Source: Paracyclopina nana (lineage: Eukaryota; Arthropoda; Copepoda; Cyclopoida; Cyclopettidae). Taken from it: 64,000 nucleotides of DNA. A program made the position numbers and the translations under genes. The DNA is taken from positions 9,300,001 to 9,364,000 of the forward strand of contig JAGUCH010000001.1 of the NCBI GenBank assembly GCA_019096065.1. Reading direction: 5' to 3'. The notes under the pieces were generated by a model, which ran no database searches, was not told where the DNA came from, and saw only the letters and a list, made by a program, of their open reading frames with translations. Positions 34,646-46,600 of the stretch are shown in pieces (position 1 is the first letter of the stretch; the number at the start of each line of letters is the position of its first letter).

Positions 34646-37600
34646 ATGAGTTTGTACGAGTTGGAGGGAATACCCAAGGCTTACTCAACTCAGGCCCAAG
34701 AAGTGCAAAAGGGAAGAGAGGCGAAAATTCAGCATTTACTCCTGCATGTAAGTCCATTCACTTAAAAAAATGTTCTTTCGTTTTGTCAACAGCTTAAAAA
34801 AGCGAAAAAAATTAAATATAAAAAAAGACATATTTTGCAATAACACTTAAAAACTGCTTTAATGGGCAGTGCTCCAGAAGGCTCATATTGATGTTATCAA
34901 GCAACCAGAATTTGGTGCCTTTTTGCAACTCTTTTGCTAATTAACATTTTGTTTTGCCTAATAGGCATAAACTAAGCCCAGCTTTTAGAACAGTGCTTCG
35001 TCGTACTTGAGCCCATTTTAAAGTTTTTAAGCTGATTAATTTTTGTTTTTACCATGTATTTTGAATTCCAAAAGCTTGTATAAGATATTGCCAACAAAAA
35101 CTAAAAAGTAATCGAGTACTACTAGCGGACTCGAACGTACATCCGACTGATTAGTAGGGTGACGTCATCGACTTTCACGGCTCAATTCCTTAAGCCACCA
35201 TAAAACTATTTGGCGGTCGCAATGCTACAAAGTGATGGAAAAAAGGGTAAAAAGTGTCGGATTGCGTGGCCAGGTTGCGAGATTGCTGCGTGAATCCTTG
35301 AACTCACCGACGCAGTTCCCTTGTGAATATTTTATCAAATACGAAGTACCTGTGCCACTGGGCCTACACCATGTGAGGCCTGCAATTTGCGATGCTAAAT
35401 TCTCATTCTCTAGTCGTGACTTTAAGAGAGTTGGCCCTTGATTGTCAGCCATTTTTCACGATTCAGCGGAAAAGCCTTGTGCACTACATGCAAGGCAAAG
35501 TCAGCTTTTCCTTCTTGAGTATTTCTTGGAAAGCTTATACCAAAAAAGCCATCGTTAGGCGAGCCTCTAATTAGCCTTTGTGTGAAGTGTCTTTTTCATC
35601 TTCTAGAGAAAATTACCATCAGTTGGATGGAGTGAGCATGAAGTCGAGAGTTTATTGCGTCACTTGTCCGACATGGACAGCAACAACTTTCCAGCCAATT
35701 GTGGGGTCGGAGAGCGTGAAGGCCGTGTGTACTCCAGCCTCGTCTACAGGAGATGCTTTGGCCTTTCGCATGGCATCGGTCGATCTGGTGACCTTCGCGA
35801 GCCTCAGCCCAAAGCTGCTGGCTCGAGTATTTTGGCCAGATTGACCAACTCGCTTGCGTTGGACCTCATCAGAGCTGCAGGAGTCAGGTACATCATAAAA
35901 AAAAGCTCACTATTTTACTGTCAAAGTTGAAGCAGATTCATTACGTGAACGTTCTTTTTTTTCAAGATCTGCTAAAGACGCTTTTGTGGCTCCAGTGGCC
36001 ACGGGCATGGGTGTGGCCTTGTGTCTGATGGCCCTGAAGAGGCAAAGGCCAGGTTCAAAGTACGTCATTTGGTCAAGGGTGGACCAAAAGTCTTGCTTCA
36101 AAGCCATCTTGACCTCAGGCCTGGAGCCCGTGATCATGTCCTTGGTCAAGCATGGGGATGAGCTGAGAACTGATACTCACAGTCTCGAGGACGTGGTCAG
36201 CCTTCACGGCGGACCAGATGCTATTTGCGCTGTTGTCACAGCAACATCAGTTTTTGCTCCCAGGGTAGCGGATGATGTTCCAGCAGGTAGGAAAAAAGAC
36301 GTGTTTTGTATATGTAGTTGTTGGAGCGCCTTCTAAGTACATTAGTTAGTGTTGTAGCACACTTTGCTCGCAGCTATGGTAAACAGTGTTTGATATGCAT
36401 GCATCGCATACCATTATTCTTGCTTGTCCTTGAGGAGTAGTTGGCCATGGTTTTGTTTTGTTTGCCATAACCATGGTGGCAGCAAGGATTCATTAACTCA
36501 GCAATGTGATACATGAAGTTTCTTATGATAAAAAGCATAAAATCGGGAGCTTTCAAATTTTGGAGGCAGTAGGGCTTGAACCCTCGACGGTGTGGGTAGC
36601 ACTAAAAAGTTTGCGTTTTCTCCCTCAAAATGAGGGTTTGCATGGCCGGCTAATTGTATGGGGGTTTGCAGATGTGCGAATCTCGACCCAACACCAATGT
36701 GTTGAAGCACTATCTTCCACCACCACCAGACGTTCATCAAATTTGAAGATTTTTCATGATTTCGTTTGAAGCGAAGTAGCCGTGCCACATGGCCCTCACC
36801 ACAAACGAAGCTAATATTTCGCCCCTATGTAAAGCTCAACTTACATGCTAGTAAATCTACCTGCATGCTTTCTCATTGACCACTCGCATGGAATTCATGA
36901 TTTTGTTTGAAGGCGTAGTAATTAATCCAATTATTTGTAATTGAACATGGCAAACTGTATACCGTGGCCGCCCTCTTCCATGTAGTAGCTTAGCAAATCA
37001 AATCAAGTCCTCCTCTTTGCCTACTTTCTTATTCACCGCTATTCTTAGCCCATCTACAGGGCTTTCTACTAGATGTACTAAAACCTCTAGAAGGCCCTAA
37101 TATGAGCGGCAGCCTCTTTTTTCCAATAGCATGCATTACACACGCTATTCGTTAACAATAGCTCGCAGACTGTAAAAACCCACTACTTCCGCTACTCTGC
37201 TTTCAAGATTCTTATTTTCCTTTTCAGTCGCGGAAATCTGCCACCAACTAGGCATTCCTCACGTAGTCAACAATGCTTATGGCGTGCAGAGCACCAAATG
37301 CATGCACATTTTGGAAGAGGCTGGAAGACGCGAAAAGAATCGCAGAGTCGACGCTTTCGTGCAATCTACTGACAAAAATCTCATGGTTCCCGTTGGCGGC
37401 TCCATTATAGCGGGATTCGATGCGGACTTTGTGCGGAAAGTTGCGAAAAATTACCCAGGGAGAGCCTCCTCAGGGCCAACCATCGACGTCTTCATCACTT
37501 TGATGCAGATGGGATCTTCGGGCTACAAAGCTTTAATGGACGAGCGAAGGGAGAATTACAAGCTGCTTAAAGAGGAGATGACGCGCGTGGCAGAAAAGTA

Positions 37601-38165
37601 TGGAGAGCGGGTGCTGGAAACCAAAAACAATTCCGTTTCTATTGGTAAATCCCTTAATTCCTGCTTGAGCACCATCTGTTCAAGATGACCCACAATGATT
37701 TATCCGCGCAGCTATGACACTTGCTACTGTTGGCGACCCAGATGATGCCAAGGGCACGAGCACCAGCGAAATTGGCTCCATGCTTTTCACCAGAGGAGTT
37801 TCGGGCACTCGGGTTGTGACTGGCAAGGACACCAAAGTCATCGAGGGATACTCCTTTAAAGGTAGTCGTAGTATTTTCCGGATCTCGGTCCCTGCACAAA
37901 TTTAGTTTCAGCTTGGGGATCTCATTGGGACAAGACGGATACGCCTTACTTAACTGCGGCTGCGGCCATAGGTATGACCAAGGAGGACGTGTCGACTTTT
38001 GTTCGGAGGCTGGACAAAGTGTTGGCCGCGAGGTCAAAAACCAAGCCGAAAGCATCCGCAGTAGTAGCAGTCGCTGCAACTCCAAAAACCCCATCATCAT
38101 CCATTCCCACCATAGAAGTTGAACGCAATGGATCGCCAGGCCCGAAAAAGTTGACGTATGTCTGA
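34646..38165 (+). CDS. SEPSECS: O-phosphoseryl-tRNA(Sec):selenocysteine synthase
   Basis: PLP enzyme that converts phosphoseryl-tRNA(Sec) to selenocysteinyl-tRNA(Sec). Exons: 34646-34747, 35607-35887, 35967-36286, 37228-37644, 37712-37861, 37906-38165. Phases 0, 2, 1, 1, 1 agree and give 509 aa (human 501). Motifs include [63 protein letters not shown] and [17 protein letters not shown], with the PLP lysine at residue 284, and [16 protein letters not shown]. The C-terminal [10 protein letters not shown] matches the family, followed by a lineage-specific Lys/Ala/Pro tail. The last intron is only 44 nt. An AATAAA at 38693-38698 could be its poly(A) signal. Its presence implies that the organism makes selenoproteins. 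Confidence 0.96.
35105..35200 (-). other. Degenerate tRNA-like sequence in SEPSECS intron 1
   Basis: The minus strand reads TGGCTTAAGG (A-box-like) and, about 50 nt on, GTTCGAGTCC (B-box-like), but the T stem does not pair. It may be a tRNA-derived repeat (SINE head) or chance. Confidence 0.25.
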
Positions 38166-38788
38166 ATAACTTAACAGTGGGCACTCTAGGAAATGATTGT
38201 TTTTAGGTATACTTTCTAGCTCAAGTAGGTGGTTAGTCATTCATCTCGAAATGAAAAAGCAGCTCGCGTTTCCGTGAGTGGGTGCCCTGCAAATTTTCTC
38301 AACAAGCTCTTCCCCTGATAATGCAAAGGGATCGACGAGCTTTCTCGCATATCACTGATGCTAACGTATGCATACGTCCGATTCTTCGCAATTCTACGCA
38401 CGCTACATTCCACAAGTCATTGCACAATTCAGAAACGTTATCAAATTTAAGCCATTTTTTCGTGCTAAGCTGGATCCAGTTAGGAGACCAGAAACTCGTT
38501 GCATTTTGAGCTAGTATATAAGCTTAGTAAATCAAGCATATCTTTGAAAGTACATTGCTCAGCTCGCGAACTGACTTAGTTAAGAAATAGAAAGATGCCA
38601 AAGCTAATTCCAGCGTATCTATGTCTACTATGTACAATATTGTTGATTCTTATTTATTGTAGATAAGCATGTGTGTTGACAGTTTACGGGTCAATAAACA
38701 ACTTTTCCGACGCGTGGAACGTTCTATTTTGCTCCTTTCACTAAGGACCTTCCCTTTGCTCTCTCTCTCTAATTAGCATATATCTATT

Positions 38789-38973
38789 TATATATGTAAA
38801 CAATTTATAAAACAAGCTAATAAAATAGCTGAGCAAATTTTGTAAAGTAGAAATCGAGTGGCATTTTTGCGGGCTCGAGCTTGCGAGAGCCAAGTAATGC
38901 CACGAGATTTTTACTTTGCAAAATGAGCTCAGATGTTTTGTAAGCCTGTTTTATAAATTGTTTACATATATAT
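38789..38973. repeat. About 185-bp palindromic element
   Basis: The left arm begins tatatatgtaaacaatttat and the right arm ends ataaattgtttacatatata. Inner stems (gagtggcat.../...atgccac; gagcaaattttgtaaag.../...ctttgcaaaatgagctc) continue to a centre near 38878. A CT-repeat lies just to the left (38759-38770). It is probably a MITE. Confidence 0.7.
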
Positions 38974-38976
38974 ACG

Positions 38977-39568
38977 ATTTTATATGATGGAAAGTAATTT
39001 TCAAATGTTAATGAAGTTACCAGACCAGGCGATCTTGCCTTAGCAACTGATACATTACTTGAAGGATAGGGTTGAGAGGCCCTCAGTAGTGCAAGAGTAA
39101 CAGAAAGTGTTAATCAATCAATTAAAAAATTGTGCATTTAGAATTTGGCATTTTTTGGGGCTAAAAGATGTGTTAGATTAAGTTTTGTCTGGTACCTCTG
39201 AAAAGGCTCTACTGTTCTACTAAGCTTATCTCAGCCGAGAAGCAGAATAAGAAGGAATTCTGACAATGATTATTCTGTCTGTATTGGTAGCTCAGTCAGT
39301 AGAGCGTTGGACTCCTAATCTAGATGATCAGAGTTCGATCCCCATACTCGGCATTTTTTCTCCTTTTTTCTAACATGGGATTTCCTTCTTGGACAATATC
39401 ATGGTCTCTGGTCAAACAGAGGAGCAACACACCTTATAAAATACTTTATAATGCGTGTCACTTGATAAAGTTAAACGTCAGAGCTTTTATATATGTACAG
39501 TAATATGAACTGAGACGAATTGGTAAACTGAATTATACATGCGAAAATTGCTTTCCATCATATAAAAG
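38977..39568. repeat. Possible small element with 27-bp inverted ends enclosing a tRNA-like sequence
   Basis: 38977-39003 (GATTTTATATGATGGAAAG and on) and 39542-39568 (GAAAATTGCTTTCCATCATA and on) are inverted copies with one clear mismatch. The enclosed 540 bp carries the tRNA-like sequence at 39281-39353. No ORF. Confidence 0.4.
39281..39353 (+). pseudogene. Degenerate tRNA, anticodon CCU (Arg-like), probable pseudogene
   Basis: The A box TAGCTCAGTCAGTAGAGC and B box AGTTCGATCCC are present. The anticodon arm TTGGA/TCTAG with loop CTCCTAA is intact, and TTTTTT follows at 39354. The acceptor stem (GTATTGG against ACTCGGC) and T stem (CAGAG against CCCAT) mostly fail to pair. It is a decayed tRNA or a tRNA-derived repeat rather than a working gene. 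Confidence 0.65.
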
Positions 39569-39740
39569 TACTTGTCTCGTATATTTGACTTGTTTAAAAT
39601 CCTAAACTGCAATTCCCCCTATGTGACCTCGAATCTAAATTGAGCTCTAGTTGCTTTAATGTCAACAAAACGAGTTTCCCCTGCGTTGTTTAATCAAAAC
39701 TTGTATCCGCATTGCTCCTTTTAATTTTGAATGGAACAAA

Positions 39741-42296
39741 ATGAGTGTTCTCAAAGGGAAAACTACTGTGGAGCAACATCAGGGAGAGCATCTCCACTTG
39801 GTTTTTGAGCAAGTTGCTAAGGACTTTCCTAGCAAAATAGCTGTAATTGATCCTGAGAAGAAGTTGACCTTCCCCGAGCTCAATGAGCTCTCTAATAGGC
39901 TAAGCAGATGGATCAAGGATAATCACGGAAGTCATTCGCTGATTGCGGTGAGATTTGAGCCCAATGTTGATTTGATAGCCATTCTGTTGGCTATCATCAA
40001 ATCGGGCAACTCCTACGTACCCATCGCCCCGGATTGGCCCAAGTCGAGGTTCAGCTACATTGTCAACGACGCTCAACCTGTCATTTGCATTACTAACATT
40101 CAAGAAGCGGACACGTCAAGTTTCTACGAAGTAATCAAAATGGTGCAATTTGAAGACATCAAGAGGGAATGTGGCTCGCTTGATGCATCCAATTTGTCCC
40201 TGCATTGCAACACGCAATTTGCCGTCATGTACACGTCTGGTAGCACCGGATTACCGAAAGGGGCGAAGCTTTTGCACAAGAGCGCTCTATTTAGAGCTCA
40301 ATGGCAATGGGAGCTGCTTCCATACAAATCCGAGGAAGACGTCTGCGCATTCAAAGTAAGCAATTGGCCCTTATACGCCCTGTATGCGGAAATCCTACTG
40401 ATGAGCCATCTTATTATTTAGGCTGCCTTGACGTTTATTGATGCTGTCACTGAAATCTTCTCTGCTCTGCTCAGTGGTCACACTTTGGCGGTAGCTCCAC
40501 GGGAGGTGGTAAAAAACTCGGCGAAATTCGTGGACTTCGTAGAGAAATTCAACATCTCCAGGCTCTTCTTGATTCCCTCCTTGATGGGCAACATGATTGA
40601 CGTCATGGGTAGCCCGGATCGTTTGCCAAAATTGAAACAATTCGAAAGCACTGGCGAGGCTTTGACTCTGTCCGTGGCCAAGAAGTTTTTCGACTTTTTT
40701 GGCACCACGCGAGTACTAGCCAACGTTCACGGAGGCACCGAAATGATGGACAACATTTATGACGTGTATTGGTCCTATGAAGAATTCCTGCAAAAGAGCC
40801 TTAACGAAACGCAGCCTTCTCTAGGAATACCCGTCAACAATGCCACCATTTACATCATGGATGCATCGATGAGACCAATGGCTGAAGGAGGAGTTGGTGA
40901 AATATGCATCTCAAGTCCTGGCTTGGCAGATGGATACATTGGTCAGCATGCCAACATTGAGGCATTCGTTACTATGGAGGATCATCAAAAGGTGTACAGA
41001 ACTGGGGATTTTGGCAAGGTGGTGAATGGCAGAGTGTATTACGAGGGCCGCAAAGATTCTCAAGTTAAGATCAGAGGCCAAAGGTTGAACTTGAGTGAAA
41101 TTGAGGCGACCATTAAAGGCATCCAAGGAGTGAAGGAGGCTTGTGTTCAAGCTGTCAAACCACATGAGCCCATGCAACAATTGGTGGCTTTCGTTTTAGT
41201 CCAAGAAGAAGTCTTAGAAAGCCACTTGAAAGCAGCCCTCGAATCCAAACTCCCCCTTTTTATGGTGCCTAAAATACGCATCCTTGATGATTTTCCCAAG
41301 CTGGTAAATGGCAAGGTAGATCGTCAGGCGTTGGTGAAGGACTTCTGCTCGAGGCCAATTGACGTTGACTGCTCAGACAGTAAGCTTCTTAAAGACGGAG
41401 TTCCGGTGGCCTTTTTGGATGACGCCAAAATCCTGCTGCAAACCGTGGCCAAAGTTGTATTTGCTCAGGGTGACCTTTCCATCATTGACAACTTCTTCGA
41501 AATTGGAGGCAATAGCATCAACGCTGTGTACACAGTCTCCCTCTTGAACGAGCAAGGCCTCAAAGTCAATATTGGCCTTTTTGTCGAGGCCGAGAATCTG
41601 CTGCAGTGTCTGATGATCGGCGAGAAGCAGCCATCAGTACTCAAGCTTAACTTTCGAGACCTTCGAGAGGATGACAAGGACGTGGCACTTGACATGATCG
41701 CTAAAACGTATCATGAGCAAGAGACAGTTTGCGTGGCTGTGGCTGTCGAACATAACGTCACGTTAGAGGACTGCTACTACGAATGGGCAATGTTCTGGCC
41801 CCATTTCATGCAGCATGGGCTTTCTTTCGTGGGTTTGGATGCCGACACCAATGAAGTAGTGGCTGTCATGTTTGGATTCGACCATTTCAGGCACTTTGAC
41901 ACCCCGAAGCAAAGCAACCCTATCATAGACGAGGCTCTAGAATTTGTCATTAGCACCGAGGAGCATTACGTGGGGGAGATCTTTGGGCATGACTGCCCCC
42001 CTGGGAAAGTGTACGACCCCATGTATTTGGCTACAAAACGGTCACTCTCTCCCCAACAGCAGCTCCAACTTGTGGATGCGATGGAGCAGCATGCGCTTGA
42101 TCAGCTCAGGGAAAGAGGAATGATTGGAATATTGGGGATGAATACGAGCCCAGTGACCCAACATGTGGCATTGTCAAAAGGCTACACTAGAGCTGCAACA
42201 GTTCAAATTAACACATTCATTTCAAAGAATGGTAACAGGACATTTGCAAAGGTGTCCGACGACGTAGTTGTCACTGTAGACTTTCTCAAATTGTAG
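39741..42296 (+). CDS. ebony: Ebony-type beta-alanyl-bioamine synthetase
   Basis: NRPS-like enzyme that activates beta-alanine and couples it to dopamine, histamine or similar amines, used in arthropod cuticle tanning and transmitter inactivation. Exon 1 39741-40355 and exon 2 40422-42296 are joined in phase 0 by a 66-nt intron, giving 829 aa (Drosophila Ebony is 879). The adenylation domain spans about 1-540: YTSGSTGLPKGA, NVHGGTEMMDNI, YRTGDFGKVV, KIRGQRLNLSEIEA and NGKVDR. The carrier domain has the phosphopantetheine serine in FFEIGGNSINAV. The C-terminal about 190 aa (LNFRDLREDDKDVALDMI and onward) is the GNAT-like amine-selecting domain typical of Ebony rather than a condensation domain. 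It is intact throughout. An ATTAAA just after the stop may serve as poly(A) signal. Confidence 0.93.
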
Positions 42297-42507
42297 TTTA
42301 GGAAACCTGAAATTAAAGACTTTTAATAGCAAAAGTGCCTTCATGTAAGCAGCTTTTAAAGAGAGGCTAATTTCCAAAGCCTCCAACGCAACATGAGCAC
42401 AGAGGAATGGAAGAAAATCGAGCATACAGGTACGGAGTGGTTTCTCACGGTTAGTCACTCTTGCTTCACTTGCCAAGGTGAACAGACGTTGGCTGCAAAG
42501 AAGCGCA

Positions 42508-43555
42508 ATGGCAAATAATTGTAGCTTAGATGACCTCCGCCTCACCCTCTATGACTTGACAGACGAGTCTGTCCGTATCCTGCGCTGGGACCGCCTCAAA
42601 TCGCCACTTCTCATCGCAATTTTGACGATTTTCGGGGCTGCCTCGGTGTGTGGGAAAATGCTCGTCATTGACTATGTCCAATGGCATGCACCGAAAAAAA
42701 GGCCCATCAACACCTTCATGCTCTTTGATCAGGTAATTTTACGCCCAAAGTGCACTGAGAAAGATGCTTCATCTAGTATAAAAATATTTTCAACAGGCTA
42801 TTCTCCTACTCACGAGCCTCGTGTATATCCCGATGGTACTCGTGTCAATGGGTTTAGGAGTCAGCCTCGTTGACTTGATTGGACCCTCGGGCTGCAAAGT
42901 CTTTTGGGCCGCCATGACGCTTCACGGTTGCTCTCTTGTGAGTGGGGGGTTCGTTATGGCACTGCTCCGGGTCTGGATCATCAAATGGCAAGCTGACTCC
43001 AATGAGGCCAGAGGCATGCTGAGGAAATGCATTCTTCTGGAGATGGCAATCTTGCTGGGATTTTTCATTTTAATAGGAGCCTCGTTTCACTTCTCGCGAA
43101 CAGCTCTGGCCATAGAGTTTTGCCACGGACGCTCTTCACTGATGAACGAGGCCATCAATGGGATCCAAGAGGAGACCATGGCCCTGGGATTGTCCCTTTA
43201 CACCATGACCATGGTCGGGTCCCAGCTCCTCATTGTTTGCGAAATGTTCATCTACGTTTTCCTGTATCTAACTCTGAAAAAGCACAACCAAGTTATGAGC
43301 ATGACCGGAGCTCTCTCCTCTCAAGTTATCTCGGAGCGACACAAAAAGAATGTGGTCACCATGTCGGGCCAAGCGATCACATTTTTCGTTGAGATCGTTG
43401 TCTCAATCGTGATACAGATTTTAATCAGCTACAGAGGCTATCAAATATTGGAGCCAGCGGCCTACCCACTTTGGGTGATCATCATGGGAGGATTTGTCTC
43501 CATTTCCCACGTATGGTCTTCACCTGAGCTAAGAAGGTTTTATAACATACAATAA
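42508..43555 (+). CDS. Divergent seven-transmembrane receptor (GPCR-like)
   Basis: Exon 1 42508-42732 and exon 2 42797-43555 join in phase 0 to 327 aa. The start MANNCSLDD has an N-terminal NCS glycosylation site. Seven hydrophobic segments are visible: PLLIAILTIFGAASVCG, AILLLTSLVYIPMVLVSMGL, CSLVSGGFVMALLRVWII, ILLEMAILLGFFILIGA, LYTMTMVGSQLLIVCEMFIY, ITFFVEIVVSIVIQILI and YPLWVIIMGGFVSISHVW. A basic loop (SERHKKNVVTMSG) precedes TM6. DRY and NPxxY are not conserved, so the ligand and class are unknown; it looks like a lineage-expanded invertebrate GPCR family. Its stop codon (43553-43555) lies within an AATAAA (43551-43556), with a second AATAAA at 43594-43599. Confidence 0.72.
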
Positions 43556-43653
43556 ATGTCATAAGATTAAGCCGCATTTCGCATAATTAACGCAATAAAT
43601 GTAATTGGCATTGCACAATGGCTAGGATCACTTTGATATCCATTGAATATTTC

Positions 43654-46600
43654 TCACTTACGCGTAAAGCAGGGGTGCGTATTGCAATCCTCAACTTCCT
43701 CACGTTGCCCTTGGCAGTTATTGCCACCAAACTTAGGCTCCGGATTCGAGCAGTTCCTGATTCTTCTTCTCTCACCTGTATCGCAAGTTTGGCTACATTC
43801 AGTCCAATTGCCAAACTCAGACCAGCCACCATGAACTGATTATTAAACTGATTAAAAAAACTTAACTTCATACCTCAAAAGTTCTTACTTGGACACTTTA
43901 TGCTGGCATAGTCTGAGCAAGTGTCTATCATAGTGGTGTTTCCTACGCAATCCTCGCCACCAAATTGAGGCTTGGGTTCGCAAGACCGGGTGCGAATGCC
44001 CATGCTACTTTCTCCACACGTTGCCGAACATTGAGAGATATCAGACCAGTTGGTCCAAATCCCATGTACTGTAATTAATCACTTTATTTTTCATTTCCCT
44101 TAAAAAACCTTTCCTTACTTGGAGGGCATAAACGAAAGTCTTCCTCGTAGAGAGAATTGTTGTTGCCAGGACACATTCCTCCAAATGCAGGAGCTGGATC
44201 TGAGCAATTTCTAGATCTCCATTTCCACCACTGGCCCGTTCTGTTGCCGATATTTATTGGAGAGCACTCTGTCCAGTTTGACCAAGCAGTCCAGTTTCCT
44301 GGAACTGAATCAAGTACAGCAAAAATTAGGGAGATGGCATAGGTCGCCATTAAAGTCCCGCATACCTGACGGACAAAGCTCAATTATTTCTTCGACGAGA
44401 CTACCATTGTTATTGAAATTATCAGGGCAAGTACCCCCAAATCGAGGTGGTGGATTTGAGCAATTTCTAGACCTTTGGTGATACCAATGTTTCCCAACAC
44501 TGCTTTCATCCTTCTTGCAGTCAGTCCATTCAGTCCATTCTGTCCAGTTTCCAGACTCTGAAAATTAAAGTGACTTGGCGTTGGGTAACAATGTAATTTT
44601 GGTGTAGCATTGTAAAAGATGGCATGCATGTTTGAAAAAGAGCTCAGCATAATTAAAAAACAATAATCGTGAGCTACCTGCTTCACATGCTTCAATTGTT
44701 TCTTCAAAGAGCAATTCACGTTCATCACAAGAACCTCCGTATTCAGGTGGAGGATTGGAACAGTTCCTGGATCTGTAACGGCTCCACCCCTCGTAGTCAT
44801 CTGGAGCACACTCGGTCCAACTTGTCCATTCAGTCCAATTTCCGGGAACTGAAATTCAAAAATACCAACTTGATCATCTTGACCAACCTAAGGTTAAAGC
44901 GTGAAAGGTCGACTTCAGCGCGAAGGGTTAGCGATATTTCTCCGCTGAGGCCTCATCATCTGATCATGCGCGCTCAAGTAAATTTCTTCAATGGAGAGGT
45001 TTACGCTCAAGAGTTATTAAATAAATTGTTGAACAAAATGAGGTGAGTGCAGCACCTGATTTTCTTCTCCACCTGAGGCTTTTACGGTAAAAAGGGATAA
45101 AAAAGCTGTTTTCCAGAATGCAAAAAGCCAGAACTAAACGAAGCTAAACTCATTTTGACAGTGGATAAATGGAAAAATTTGTTTATTAGTGTTGGAATGA
45201 GCTCGATCTCGACACGGTAGCTCGAAACTAAAACTTGGCTCGAATTAATTGATCGACCAACTCAAACTCGCTTTAAAGAAATTCTGCTCGAATAGTAAAT
45301 AGGTAAATATATTAAGTAAATTTCTAAAAACTCTGATGAATAAGTCAAGTTTGAAATTGACGCAACTGGAACTCGCTCAAGCCCAATATTTTCGGCTCGT
45401 TCCATCAATAGAGCATTGTTTATCATCAAGAGTTACCGGACTGAAGTAGAGTCTAAAAGCATGAAATAGGGTGATATATAATAGAAGAGGCATATTCAGG
45501 CTGGTGGTGAGGGGCATTTTTGGTTGGTCGCGCTCTGCTGTGCGTTGGGAGGAAATAACTAAAAGTGTTTATAATCTCTGTTCTGATTTAATGCTGAATT
45601 GGTTTCACAGAAGAAACAAACACTACTCACCATTTTAAGCTTTTCACTTATATTGAACACCTATTTTTCATCATTAAGAATCAAAGATTTTGCCAATTTT
45701 TGCAAGAACTATATGCAAAATTGCTACTTTAAGGCTTGCGTTTTCCCAGTTTTTCCATGCCAGTACAACAACTATAGCATGGCAATCATGATTACCAGAA
45801 AATTCTGTTTCCTCAACTTATTACAAGTAATGGCTTATTTGCTGAAAAATTGGCCATTTTTATTGAATCCACACCAGATGAACTTTTTTGTTTTGAACTC
45901 ACACAGAGCAGAGCTACAAAAAGTAAGGCTATTTCTTCTGATTTGATCCATCATGCTCAGGTCTGGATATGATGTGACTCATGATCCGAAATTCCTTGAC
46001 TTTTATGAATCTTACTCAAAATGGTACCAATCTAATCCTTGAATCAATTGTGCTGTTACAAGCTCAAAATGAGCACTTTCTTTGCCATTTTGTTCCCAAC
46101 AATTCCAAAAAAGGTTTTGTTTACTTTTAGTCAGAAGCGCTATTTTTTCGCAATTGCTACGTGTGCGCAGTGTCGCTGCAAGAATACTAAGTCCTTGAGA
46201 GAACTGCGGATGACTGTGAAATAGTTTTCAACGAGTTTAATGAAACTTACGAGTTTTCAATAAATAGACGTGATGATGATGAATGCTGGAACGTAACTGG
46301 AGTTCTATTTCAGCTGTCGACTACGAGGGGAGGGAAACACAAATAAGAGCGGGAATATTCAAAAATATATACATAACGAGGAGAAATCTCAAACATTCCC
46401 CGCTGGCGGCGGAACGTCGCCATAATGGTCTCCGAGTAGATGATCAGCTTCAGCCATATCACAGTCTCCTTCGTCTTCTTCTCCTTCCTCTCGCTTGAGC
46501 AAGTCCTCGCCAATAGGTTTGGAAAGTCTCGGACCGGCTTTCGAGCCCGGGGGAGGCGGAATGGGCGTGGCCAACCTCAGGGGCGGTTGAGGCTGCGAGG

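Larger units (their letters stand above)
38166..39740. other. SEPSECS-Ebony spacer, repeat-rich
   Basis: No protein gene is seen. The spacer holds the palindrome at 38789-38973, the 27-bp inverted repeats and the degenerate tRNA. Confidence 0.5.
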
